Part shown: one piece after another, positions 40,574 through 53,577 of the stretch | Layout: each line of letters begins with the position of its first letter | Position numbering within the stretch: position 1 is the first letter of the stretch | Source of the DNA: Antedon mediterranea | Taxonomy: Eukaryota > Echinodermata > Crinoidea > Comatulida > Antedonidae | NCBI RefSeq assembly: GCF_964355755.1 | Contig: NC_092673.1 | Coordinates: 22,637,001-22,701,000 of the forward strand | DNA length: 64,000 nt | Reading direction: 5' to 3' | Made by a program: the position numbers and the translations under genes | The notes under the pieces: model-generated | Told to the model about the DNA's origin: nothing | The model's input: the letters and a program-made list of their open reading frames with translations, nothing else | Database searches by the model: none

Positions 40574-42529
40574 TCGGCTTGTCTAGAAAAATGCATCATG
40601 GGTAAACAGATTAGGGAAATCACCTGAAATTACGTAATAGGTTTTATGTCTGGCGCTATAATGTATAATCATAATTAAAATAAATAATAAAATGAATAAA
40701 TACAACAAAATGACAACAAATATGTTAACCACAGGGGCCTAGACAACTCTAATAACATTTTTGGTGGACTGCAGTACTTTTCTAAACTCCCTCTACAGTT
40801 GAACATGGAGCTATGAGCTCGTACTGTGGCCTACTTCAAAATTAATTCCAGTAGAATGATTTTGTAATTAACAACGTTAACAACCATAGAAAAAAAAAAT
40901 CTATGTAGGCCTAGACCTATCAATATGTTTTGAATGAATATTTTTTGGTTAGGTCTTTAATTGCAAAAATATATGTTTGATGAAAATCCGTAAATGCTAA
41001 ATATAAACATAATGAGTTTATATTCCTTTATAGTTCATCTATGTTTATACCTCCATGGTTTATCTATGATTTCAAAGAACATTTTGTGTTCATCAAGTTC
41101 GTGTGAAAAACATATAACCGGAGGAGATTGGGGAGGGCTGCATATGGTATATGCCTAACACCCCGAGACCCAACCATCTCAGTATAACAAAAACCCCAAC
41201 AATTGCCACGGTGAAACATGGATACAGATTATTTATTATTATTATTATTATTAAGAGTTCAGGGCAACATAATTTGGTAACTTTTTAAAAACAAGCTTTA
41301 AACAATTCCTTCTTGATAAATACGCATCATTTCTTTATATTACTTTAACTACACTGTACAGGCCTACATTTGAAATACAAATCTCTATAACTTACTTAGG
41401 CCTATTTTTTAAAATTTTAAATCATATGTTTAGGCCCTAGAGCTGAGATGTATTTAAAGATGGTTTAATTTTTGTGTTGAATATGCCATTTTAACATCAC
41501 ATAAAGGTTATTCACACAACAACAAAAATTTACCTGAAACAACTGTAATTTAAAGCAAAAAATTAGGCAAATTAGCTGCCAGCCAATGGGTTTTTGGTTG
41601 AATTTAACCGGCCGTTTATTTTGTCATTTTATAACTGAAAACTTTTGTTTCAGGGTTTTTCTACGGAATTGATTAACTTAACTGCTAAAACTACAAAATG
41701 GCCTATTCAAAGTCTGATTTTATTAATCTTCATTTTTCAATGTTTTTGTAGAGGACAATAAAATATAAATATAATAATAACATTTCTTTATAAAAACATC
41801 GTTTCCTGAGACCTCATCATTGTTGGATTATATGATTCGCCTTGTGGAAAGAATTGTTGTTAGGCCTGTATAAAAAGAATTTTTTTTTATTTGAATCCCG
41901 CACCCGTACTAACATTAAAATACTAATATATATATATATATATTTTCATTTCAATAACATGGTAACAAATATAATTATTTGATTTAAACATTCTTTATTA
42001 GGAATGTGTTGCTTTCTACCAAAAATAGTTTTACATCATTTATTTAAACCCTTTTATTCTCATAAACTTAGCAGGAGATCGAAATCAACTATATTATTAT
42101 TCTATTTCTAAATTAAAATAATCAGAGTTTTCATAACATATGCAATGAAAATAGAACGAAATTGATGAAATGTGTATTTTAAGAATATATATTGATTTGC
42201 ATAATATTTGGTCTTGATTTCATAAAACATACAAATAATATGTAAACCTAGTTTACAAGGAAAGAAAGTCATTCAATCGCCAACACGAAATAAAAATGAT
42301 GATACAGACTTTAAATTAAAAATCTAAAATTGAACTTTCTTTAAGAAATAAAAATCATAAACGAATTCTTCTTCGTAATTTTAGTGAATTTGAATCAGTT
42401 TCTGTAACAGAATAGGATGAACAACATCCACTATAAAGTATAGGCTACATACAATTCTCAATTTTATATTATATATATATATTTTTTAATTCTAATATCA
42501 TTTTTAAAAGATTTCATGCATACACACCA

Positions 42530-42575
42530 GTGATCTCGTTTCTTTCTTTAACGTTGCGTTAGACCAGTAAGAATG
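42530..42575. mobile_element. SINE body fragment
   Basis: TTTCTTTCTTTAACGTTGCG followed by TTAGACCAGTAAGAATG parallels TCTTTCTTTAACGTTTGGGC / CCAGACTGTACAATG in the SINE at 5272-5522. Short match, so uncertain. Confidence 0.35.
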
Positions 42576-45500
42576 ATAAAAGTGAATTCACTCTTCCCTG
42601 GTTAGGCTATACGAAACTAATTTTATTTTCCAGCACAATTATTTTGTATAAGAAAGGAATAAGCTGACTTTATATAGGGTTAAATTGTAAATTCAATACA
42701 TAAATGGAATAGTAATATTATGAACACACAAAAGATGTATAAGATCAGGGAAGATGGAAATTACAATTTCACTCTACCCTGATAGAATAATGTTTTGGAC
42801 AAAACTAATAGGCGATGACTAAGTTAGGATCAGAATGTTAAAGCTCAACACCTCTTCTTTAATTAATCTTATATCAATTGTTTCAAGGGATAATCGCCTC
42901 TAATCTGCGTATTAATCCATGTTTTCAACACAGCAGCATAATTTCGAAAGTTCAACCAAAGATCAAATCATGATCGATTTATTGGGCATTGAAGAGGACC
43001 TTAATGCTCGCCATATAATAATGTATACCTAATTATACATTTTATTTAAGTTGCTTTTTTCCTTCTTTTATTTAGTTGCACATTAAAGATCTGTTTTCAT
43101 TATACACCCTCTAAGTAATTGTACAATGTTGAAATACAGAACTGAAATTGAATGTTCTTTTACATACAATTGGTATAAATACCATTAGTGATGTTTCGTT
43201 GACATGATGACAACTTCTTTAAACTACTGCTTGGAATGGTCTGTACAGTCTTGGAGACGCTGTGTCTGTATTTATTTTGGTTCAATAACAAAAAAGGAAT
43301 AATTTTCCAATTAATTATATTCGGAACCAGATGAATTTATTTAATAGAATTTGGAGATTGTTTCATAGTTTAGGAGCTGCAACTGCGAAAATGCTGTAGG
43401 CCTATAACAATACGTTTCATGGAAAGTATGTGTTGTAAATAAACTATGCGAATATCAAAGAAAATGTATTTGAATATCAAAATAAATTGATGCCACATTT
43501 TCCAACAGTCATCACCATTTCTTATCAGATAGTTTCAGAAACTGGTCAATTCCACACTTACATTCCGAGATAAAATGAAAGATTTCATATAAAAAAAAAC
43601 CAATAAACATACTCTGGAAATCACCCAAGATGAACGTTGAAATAGAGTTGATCATCTATACGTACTTCAGCAACAACATTAATGTTCCGTCATACTTAAA
43701 TGCAAAATATGCGCGACCGGCGTCCCACATCTCCTATCAGGCATATACAATGATTTATAGAATTATTCAAATTATAATATTCTTGTCAGCAATTAATAAT
43801 AAGCCGAAAATTAAATATGGGAATTTGTTCGTTGGCAATCATACTGAGAGTGGCGGCTGGCGTTTGATGACGTCATGTGATGACGAGAGTTGTGACAGTG
43901 TCGTGTGACAATGATTTGTGTTTTATCTTCGTTGATGATTAGTTTGTGTGTTATAAGTATATAGGCTTGAAGATGTTTGCAAGAAGAAAAAAAACAGAAA
44001 TTCATTGCACTGGTTTTCTCTTTAAAGTTAATAATTATACAAATCATTTTTATTCAATACAACAATTCTAATATCATAATTAATAACCTGAATAATAACA
44101 AGGTTAATGAGAATAAAAACATTCTTTTTTATTATTCTTTTCCTAATATAGTTTTGAAAAAGACAAATTCTAATGTTCCGTTGATTGACGTTCTTTCTTT
44201 CGGACTAATTGTTTATAATGTTTACAGTTGATGAAATGAAAACTTTTGCAATTAAATATTATCGACGTAACACCGGTAATTTACAATTTCGAACAATCAA
44301 TAAGTGATACTTCAGTTTGATCTATTTGGTAGCCTTGTCATCATTGCATACACAGCGCAATCCAGCGTCAGCACATCTGACGTTGCCGGCTAGGCAGTCA
44401 AATATTGAGCGGTTGCCGTAGAAGACTTTACGCATGATTTTCGCGGGTTACGGCTCATTAGTTATAACTGTTAAAACCATACGCCTAATCAAGTGGTCAT
44501 CTCTTGTATAACAATCGGCGCGATGATGAAGAAATAATCGCGCCATATTTATGATTTTAATTCATTCTATAGCCATTGATTTCTCGCACCTTTTGTCCGC
44601 TCCGAGTGATATGATAAGGAAGGCCTAACGGGCGTTGAATTGGAATCAAGACGCGATCCACTTAATTTTGCAATTGTTTAATCGGCGATAGAATCGATGC
44701 AATGAATCTAAAAAACACACATATTTGTTATTTTATAAGAACTAGCACGCTAATAATAATCTAAATAGAGCGCATTAAATTTGCTAACATGATGCAGCTG
44801 GTTGGAGGGACCTGTTAGTGCTAGGCCTAGCTTCTAACTTACCATCGGTTACGAAGTCAGCAGCTAATTCGCAAGCTTAGCTGTTTTGCTCGAGGAGGTG
44901 TTGCTTACATCAGTAATTACAAATTAATTTTAAATGTATCACGTATAATACCTTACGTTTTAATTATTTTTCGTCAATGAAACAAAACAAAGGCGATTTA
45001 CTATTATGTTTGCGGTTTTGAAGTTATGATACTTTACAAAGGTTGCGTCCAATACCGTAAACTTTGAACGTAATGCTTAAAATGTTTTAAATAATAAATA
45101 TATTTGTTGTTGTGGCAAAATTTGGTATAAAAATAATAAAAATGGAAACATTTTAACATTTCATTTCTTAATTCAAGGCTTTCAGTAAGAGTAAGAGTAG
45201 TTATATGTACACATTTTGGTTTTTCTTCTTCATAGTTGTAATTATACCATGGAGTATACCTCCTACTTGTAAAACAATAAAACAAACCTTCTTTGCCGTC
45301 CAATCCTTACTCATATTGCAAGATGGAAGTTTGAACAATAACACAGAATTAATACAATGTTACTTTTTTCTCAATACATATTTCTATTATACTACAAAGT
45401 ATATGTATTATTTAAAACATTTTAAGAGTATCCTGAGCTCTCATTTGGCGACATTTTAATTTCTTTTTATAGAATAATTATTCATGGACCTTTTTTCTGA

Positions 45501-48500
45501 AAGCGGCGCTTAGACACATTTAAGACGCTATAATGATAAGAAAACCATTGTATTCATATCAATTTCTTTTATTTCGTAAATTTAATCTATATCAACAAAC
45601 GTACTTACAAACAGAAAAAGAAAAAAGAAAATTCGCAAACTCTAAGCTTAAATATATAGGATACTTCATCTACAATACATTTTTGCGTTATGGAGCATAT
45701 GTTTGCAAACACAAGAAACTAGAATATTACAACTATTCAACATACGTTGCATGAAACCATAGATAGATTTTCGCATAATAATACTCATTAAAGGAAGGCA
45801 CACCATAAACCTCATCCGACACTACTGCTTCTAGAGACATTGGGAAATTCAAGCTAATTTAGTTCAAAATTCAATATTTCAATTTTAAGCTGCGGTGACA
45901 GTACGATTTTAAGTTAGCAGAGTCTTCAAAACGAATAGCGATGTTTACTCAATGCAACAATAAAGCCAAGTCAATCAATTATTATCAATGATATTAAGCT
46001 TGAGGGTATTTACTATATTCAAAGTGTAATATAAAAGACAATATCCTTAAATCGATTAGCCTACAACCAGAAAGAATAAAGATTCTTAGCCCATTATTAC
46101 CTTGAGTTAATAATCAATACAATCGTATGTTACATTGCTTAATTTGTATATCAATACAATTCAGTGCCGTGCTTAATAATGACAGAATAATTTAAGTGGG
46201 AACTTACACAACCCTTGCACCTGTTACCTTATCTTATTAGAATCTTATTAAATTATGTCAATAATTTATTATGTTGCTTATTTCTTCCTATAGTTTTGTT
46301 ATTTAAAGGAACTCCACTTTTTAGAAATCTCTTAGAGGGACACTTTCCCTGAAACGAACGCAAGAATGACCCAGATTCCTTCTGAAGGGGACATTTTTTC
46401 GTGAAACGAACGACAGGGCACTTCCTTCCGTTTCTGTTTAACACCACGGAAAACTCCTTATTCAGGAGAAACCCCTTTAGAGGGTCTTGAAGTTTTAATG
46501 TGGAAAAAGAATGTCTCTGTTTATACAGGTATCTATTCTATGTCATCTTCTCATAATATTAATATATATTATATCTTTAATTATATCGTAATTTGCGTAA
46601 GAAGGATAGTATTTTGAAGCAAAAACATAAAACAAATATTCTTGACACTAGGCCTACCAGGTTGATCGATTTTATATTAAGCGTGGCAAACTTACTTTTA
46701 GAGGGTGTTTGGTTTTCAGTTTATAACTCGTGTTTTATTAATCCGCGCGTGTGTTTCGCGTGTCCAACGAACACAGCACGCGACCACCATTGATTTTTGA
46801 GAGGATGGTTTTCTCATTCGTGAAGTTAATTTTCAGTCTCGCTTCACACAAAGAGCCAGAAAGTGTTGCTTGAATGCATGTCACAGGTGACGTGAATTGT
46901 GTGTATCTCTATCTACAAACTACTGCTAGATAAAGCAACTATTATTTTCTTTTAGTCGGGCATGAAGGAAAGCAAGAACTGTGTAATATGTATGTACTAT
47001 GATCAATTTTTGAATCGATTTAAAGAAAAGAACAGCGGCTACAAAATGCAGCGTAAATCATTACAATACAATCATGGCTAATTTGTTTAGTTTTACAATT
47101 AATTTTAGTTGAATTATTTGAAATAAATATTTGTCCTGTTTGTTCATAATTATCTGAGATCTATTAGTAAACCTTTTAAAAAATATTAACAATTAGGCCT
47201 ATTTTGTTGGTTAATGAACACATTCCATTACTGTTATATACACCTCTAGATGTATTCATATTAAGAGATCATATAAAAATTATATAAAAAAATCCAATGT
47301 GGTCAAAACTACACATCTTGAAATCCTAAAATAAAAATCATCAACCAAGAGTTGAGATGCTTTGAATGCTCAGATATTCAAACCATTAGACCATGGACTT
47401 ACTAATTTATAGGTTCATGATTGGACAACTAGAGATTTTTCGGTAAGTTCCAACTTAAAGAAACGCTTCTCATTGTAAATTAGCGTCAATGAAACAACAC
47501 GAGTAAGACTTATCATGTAACGCTTATCAAGGAAAACAGCATCAAACAACATATACAAATTTAAAATGCTGGGCATGGGGAGCTTAAACAAAGTACATTC
47601 ATGTAACTCAAATGGGCCTTTCGTAAAAATATAAACAATACTAAATTAATATCAGTAACATTGCAATAAATTGTTATAAATTCATTCAATTAAATTAAAT
47701 AAATAAACATTATATGCTTATTTCAAAATGTTTAAAAAGTAAGACAATCGTTTTAGTAGAATCAAGCTGGTTAGATCAAAAAGAAAGCAAGACAGATTTC
47801 AAGTCGTTTGGCTAAAAGGTAGAAAAGTGAAGATATCAGGATGTCTGGTATTTTTAAATATGCGTTTCTCAATAATTGTAATAATAATAATCATATTCTT
47901 TATTGCAACTTGAAATTGCTTAACAATATTTTTATATATAAAATATAAAGCTATCATAATAAAAACGGTCAAACGCATTTAATGTAAACACACACAAAAA
48001 ATATAGATAGGCCTATAGGTATAAAACAGAACAATTATATAATATGGAGAAACATTTGCTAACAAACAAAATAACAAGAAAGTTTCTCCTTGTTTCAGAG
48101 AACAATTATCATTGGCACATTCTAAAGATACGGTACGTTTTGTTGAATTCTATATCACCTTGTAATTTGTATTTTTGAGATAGAAATTGCAGTTTTCGTC
48201 CTCACACAAAATAACTTTACCTCTGGTACATGACTACCAACCTCTGACGTTGGAAATACCATGTGCTATTGCGATTCTTTACTAAAATTTACCTCGATCT
48301 GCTGTGGCGATGACATGGGTTCGAATCCCAAGGAGGATATTCTTAATAAAGAACACAGAAAATGGGTTAGTTAATTAGTTCTGTTTTCCCAGTAAAAAAA
48401 AGAAAATAAACATCGTCAATTTATATTACAACTAATTCTTTAAACAAATATTAATACTACAATCCTTCAAATAGACATTAAATTCAGATTAATTGCTTAT

Positions 48501-49239
48501 GAATTAATTACAAGCTATAATGCATATATGCATTAGAGCGCGCGCGTGTGTACACCGACGCTGTTCGTTATATGATTTTGGCTTTTCGTTATTTTGAATT
48601 AAAGCACGATTTTACCAGCTGACGAAATTCCCTGAAACATCAAGTACAACTATAAACAAGTAAATACAATTATGAATAATAAATAAGACGTTTGAAAGGC
48701 ATTTCTCATTAATATGTATAAATAACCTATAAAAGCACGCTCAACAGAATCTTTATTGATTGTCCGAATCAGGCTAGCGCTTAATTCGAAACCTCAAGTT
48801 TGAACAAATCTTCACGCATGCGCTTCGATAGCAGCCCTGAAATCAGATAATTGATTTTTCGTCGTGTGTTATTTGCAGTCTGCTTTCAATTTTATGGTAT
48901 CGAACGGACACACAAAATTAATTAAGCTTTATGTCTAATCTTTAATTATTGAAGTTTATATCGAACGGTGATATTATTTAGCTGTATAGACCGATTCTTG
49001 TATTGCATACTGATCGTGTTTTAAACAGTGACCAAATCGATCGTCTGCTTGATGTTTGTATAACACATATAATAATGAAGAACTGCGTGAATAGATTTAC
49101 TATATTTTCCAAAAGAACGTGCTACTGAGTGTTTTTGTAGATTATATCGATTTAGATATAAGAAAGTTATGACATTAATTAAATCGCCCAGGTATCAATT
49201 AGATCATAGTGGAGCTGCTGCTGTAGCTTGTCTTCCAAT

Positions 49240-49335
49240 CTTAAAGACCTGGGTTCATTCCTGAACTAGGACCAGGGTTCAACAATCCTGATTAAGAGCC
49301 GGGGTTCAATTCTGACACGGGCCAAGGTTCAATCA
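49240..49335. repeat. four tandem tRNA B-box-like units
   Basis: Successive ~25-bp units contain GGGTTCATTCCTGA, GGGTTCAACAATCCTGA, GGGTTCAATTCTGA and AGGTTCAATC. No A-box or tRNA fold surrounds them. Confidence 0.5.
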
Positions 49336-50169
49336 AAGGGCGTAACTTGCTCAAACATGCTCAAGCTAAGCTAAATCTCAAAGAGACTTAGTTTAAGCAT
49401 GATATAGCCTGTATTTCATTCTGTAATACAATTTAACTGGCAAGTTACTTGCTGTTGGATGTTTACAACAAAATGAATATAGAAGAAATAGTTTTTAATA
49501 ATGAACTTTACGATTTTTCATCCCATTTTCCAACAATGTCGTTAGAATCAGGAACATTGAAACTCCATTTCGGCGGGTTGAAAAATTATGGGACATATCA
49601 TAATATTACCGATAAATATTCAGGATCGCTGTTTATATGTCACCTGCTTTTGTCCGGCAGGTATCACCTTAATTAGTTATGTTGTTCTATACGGTACTGT
49701 ACAGTAAGTATACAGCATAATTGGTGGACGGCAATTCTCAATTAAAAGTTTTTCTTTTATTAATAATAATGTGAAGTATGGTGATGAAAAATGTTCAAGG
49801 TCTTCGATATATGATTTAGAAAACGCCAGGTATCAACACTTGTGGATTAACATAGCAATGTCATTGTGCTATGCAGATTATTAAAACTGTAAGCTTTATA
49901 CATTTTAACCACAAGTATCCCAGGGGAGGATTTAACTGGCATGGGCCTAGGCTTATACGAACTCTGTGGATTAAGGGGCAAGATGAATGATATATCGACA
50001 AAGCTATCAATTACATCAATTTAAAGAAGATTCGTGACAACAAATACCTTAATTAAGAGCAACAAACAAGTTTTGTCAGATGTACACCAAACTAGTTTGT
50101 TGTGTTGTTTAGTTTCATTATTGCTTTGTTTTTTTTTAGTATTAGTTATGTTGTCATATCTTGCTGGTT

Positions 50170-50810
50170 ATTAGATGGTCTACTTTCTTGGTTGTTATGG
50201 GTTGGTTACTGATGGTTGTTGTAGACTGGTATTATTGGTTTGGGTGGTATGTATAGGTTGGTTATCAATGGTTGTTTGTTAAACTAGTTGTTTTTTGGTT
50301 TGGTCATAATTAGTTAAGTGGTGCTTGTAGACGGCGGGTAGGTATATTGGTTTGGTTGTCATGTAGGTTGGTTACCAATGGTTGTTTGTTAAACTAGTTT
50401 ATTGGTTTGGTTGTCATGTATAGGTTAGTTAGATGGTGGTTGTAGAAAGGTAGGCATACTATTGGTTTGGTTGTCATGTAGGTTGGTTACCAATGGTTGT
50501 TTGTTAAACTAGTTTATTGGTTAGGTTGTCATGTATAGGTTAGTTAGATAGTGGTTGTAGACGGGTAGGCATATTATTGGTTTGGTTGTCATGTAGGTTG
50601 TTTACCGATGATTATTTGTTTTTTAGTCTGTTTGTTGATTTGGTTGTCATGTAGGTTGGTTACTAATGCCTATTTGGTTAGTACCAGTTTGTAAGCTATT
50701 TTACTGGTTTGGTTAATTTGTTTCTGTATTTGGCCGGTTGGTTTGGTTGATAGCTATATTTTGATTTGGTAATCATATTAGTTCATTGCATTGGTTGTTC
50801 GCTTTGTTTG
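50170..50810. repeat. G/T-rich minisatellite, ~115-bp unit
   Basis: GGTTTGGTTGTCATGTAGGT recurs at about 50349, 50464 and 50579 with degenerate copies on both sides. Each unit has two related halves that begin TATTGGTTTGGTTGTCATGT. Strong strand asymmetry: the plus strand is nearly devoid of C. Confidence 0.85.
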
Positions 50811-52526
50811 GTTGAATTGAAAGTTAATAATTTTAGCTAAAACAAAAGGAAATAAAGTATGCACACGCTGATGAAATCGTACTTATTTAGACTAAAATAC
50901 AATAACACTAAAACAATATTTTGAGAATAAATTAATCAAACTAGTTAAATAATTGAAGGAAAATCATCAAATTAGAAAGATAATAAGCTTTAAAAATATC
51001 ACTTGATTCCAAGGAATTAAAAAATTCAAAAAGCTACATTGTCTACAGCGTCTATCTAATCTATAGAAGACTAGGCCCAATGAAATGTGTGTTAATTATT
51101 TTTTATATTTTATAGAAATATATAGTTATATATTATAATTTTACAATTAACTTATCGGTCTGAGAGATTACAGAATTTAGCTAAAAAAATTTAATTTCCA
51201 ATCAAATTATCTTGGTAACTTACTTAAGACACACTGTAAATCCATAGCTATAAAATAAACTGATTATCTATATATAAATTTACGTAAGGGCAAGCCCATC
51301 TAGTATATTATAATTATAGATACATTAATACGAGGAGTAAAGGTGAATAAGAGGAGGATTGTTTATTGTAAGTGATATTTTATTATTTTATTTATTTTAT
51401 TAATTTTAGCAACATTAAAACAATACATAAACTTTGAGTGTGCCAAGGAGTGGCAAAAGAGGTCAAAGGACCACTGTCGCCATAAGCAAAACTAGGCAAG
51501 ACAACACGTTGGGTTGCTCCTACGAAGTGGAGAAAAAAAAACACAACACAAAATTAAACACAAATTAATTAATAATGTATAGCCCATACTTGGGTGTTAC
51601 AAGCGGCAATTAGCTACTGGACTGAATTTGATAAAGAAAATACTGTAGGCCTATAGTAAAAGATAAGCAAATATTCTTGAGAAATCATTAAAAATCAACG
51701 TAATTAAAATCTCTAGTAATTTTTATGAAATAGAAAATCTATTAGAAGCTCTGGAGTTAAGCAAATCCAAACTATTAAAAAATATCAACCAACACAATTC
51801 AATTATAAATCTAAAATCTAGACAATTTTGTTGAAAAAATATCATTTTTTACGCCTTTGTCTTGTTTTGGGAAAAACTTAAAGAAAAACTGCCCCGATTA
51901 TTTGTAAATATTATCCTATATGCAAAAAAAGAAAAAAAACACAATTAAAACAAATCTATTAGGCCAATAGTGATAATTTTAAAGTAAATAATGCATTTTT
52001 AGATTTAAATAATACTGTATAAACGTGTTTAAATCATCCATTACCAATCAAGATCAATCACAATTTATTAATTCTATTTGTCAATAAGTTTGAAATACTA
52101 TAGCTACATTTTCCATTTATTGATATACAATTATGAATATTGTATTATCTAATCATCAAGGTTATTATAAGCATTTGACATTGTGTGTTTATTGCCTTGC
52201 GTCAAGGTTATTCCAATCAATTGGGTATTCAAAAGAAATATCTTCACTTTCAAGTTTGTTCCTAATGATTCAGACTATTGATTTAAAGATGAATTTTGGA
52301 AATAAATGTTGATTTTGAATAAACAAACAGAAGTTGATTCTCGTACGGTGACATGTCTACATACAATAAACTGTGTGAGTGTTCTATGGCAAACGACGGT
52401 AACATTCGCATCCATAAAACATGGATGTCACTGTTACAAGTTCAAAATCTAAATGTTAGCTGAACCTAACCCTCAAAATAATCTTTCTCACTAACCGGTA
52501 TATATTGATTTAAAACAAAACAAATC

Positions 52527-52600
52527 ACTTCGACGGAGTTTGAATTGAACCCTTGTCTTTCAATTTTGAAGCGAAGCACTAACCATTCAGCCAGCTGACA
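52527..52600 (-). mobile_element. tRNA-derived SINE head or tRNA pseudogene
   Basis: On the minus strand, an A-box-like TGGCTGAATGGTTAGTGC and a B-box-like GGGTTCAATTCAAACTCC are about 35 bases apart, with a TTCAAAATTGAA anticodon-like arm between. The acceptor stem does not pair, so it is not a working tRNA gene. Confidence 0.5.
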
Positions 52601-53454
52601 TGTTCAGTAATGTTGATAGTATTATTAGTAGTATGAAATATGTGTTAAAATAATATTAAAGAGGATACAAAAACAGAATATTACGAAGAACAAAAAGAAT
52701 GAAAATGTATAAAAAATTAATAAAGGTGGTGGTTAACCAAAAAAAAATCATTTAGCCAGCTTGTCGAAAAGCGTTGTCATTGCATAGGCCTAGTTGTAAA
52801 TAGGAGATGTAGTGTTATAATTGACAACAAGGTTGTAAAAGATACGAAATTGCACGTTTATTTTGTTGTCATAAAATAGTTTATCTTTTCTTTACTTTTG
52901 GTTCCTAGCGCAACAAAAACGTGCTATAATATTTGCATTCATTTATTTTTTTTGAGTAATTTATTTCAAACTATAAGCACAAACAGTTCTGTTTTGTTAA
53001 ACGATAAAATCGTCGTGAGACAATTAGTTATCGAAAGACGAGGTGCCGAACATCTATCATATTAATGTTGCTAAACAGAGAATACAAGCAAGAACAATTG
53101 CACGTCTAAATTAAAGTAGGCCTTGAAATCATAGAAAGTGTAGGTTTAATGTATATTGAAATTGGAACAAGGATTGAAATTCAATGATTCTCTTAAAAAA
53201 AGAGAAACTCCTGGTATCACCATTGTCTAAAATCAATAACTTAGAATTAATAGAATAACACATTTTTTCCATGTAACATAAAAATCTTTATTTATGAGCA
53301 AAGAGTAATAATATTCACTATAAATAAGTTTTGTAAAATGTACTGGGTCTAATCAAAATCCTTCTTCCTAATAAAACCAACATGCACTTAAGGTAGTTAT
53401 CGTCGAAGAGATACAACTACAGTACGCTTGCCCAACCTCTGTAGTTAGTGGTAA

Positions 53455-53577
53455 GCTCTGTCTACACTATCAAACTAAAAAAGTGTGATGTTTTATATGG
53501 TAGTGATATGACATCATCATGTCCATATATCGGCACATCACATTATTTTGTTATATAAAGTTTGGTAGTGTAGAAAA
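53455..53577. mobile_element. MITE copy 2 (CTACACTATCAAACT family)
   Basis: Starts GCTCTGTCTACACTATCAAA and ends AGTTTGGTAGTGTAG, an inverted pair of ends. Internal TGATATGACATCATCATG matches copy 1 at 36298-36432 in reverse. No coding capacity. Confidence 0.65.

Larger units (their letters stand above)
40600..50100. other. gene-poor region, left part
   Basis: No gene recognised. AT repeats at 41930-41942 and 42470-42480; short palindromes of the AGAGTGAA family at 42580-42606 and 42744-42783; a SINE-body fragment near 42535; a GGGGACATT-type repeat at 46300-46490; GC-richer islands at 44330-44560 and 48730-48860. Confidence 0.5.

Noticed and set aside
43630-43908. 92-codon frame on the plus strand
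   Set aside because: AT-rich composition, no homology recognised and no splice context; expected by chance.
48297-48340. tRNA gene suggested by GGGTTCGAATCCC
   Set aside because: A T-arm is present, but no A-box, D-arm or pairing acceptor stem upstream; at best a SINE or tRNA relic.
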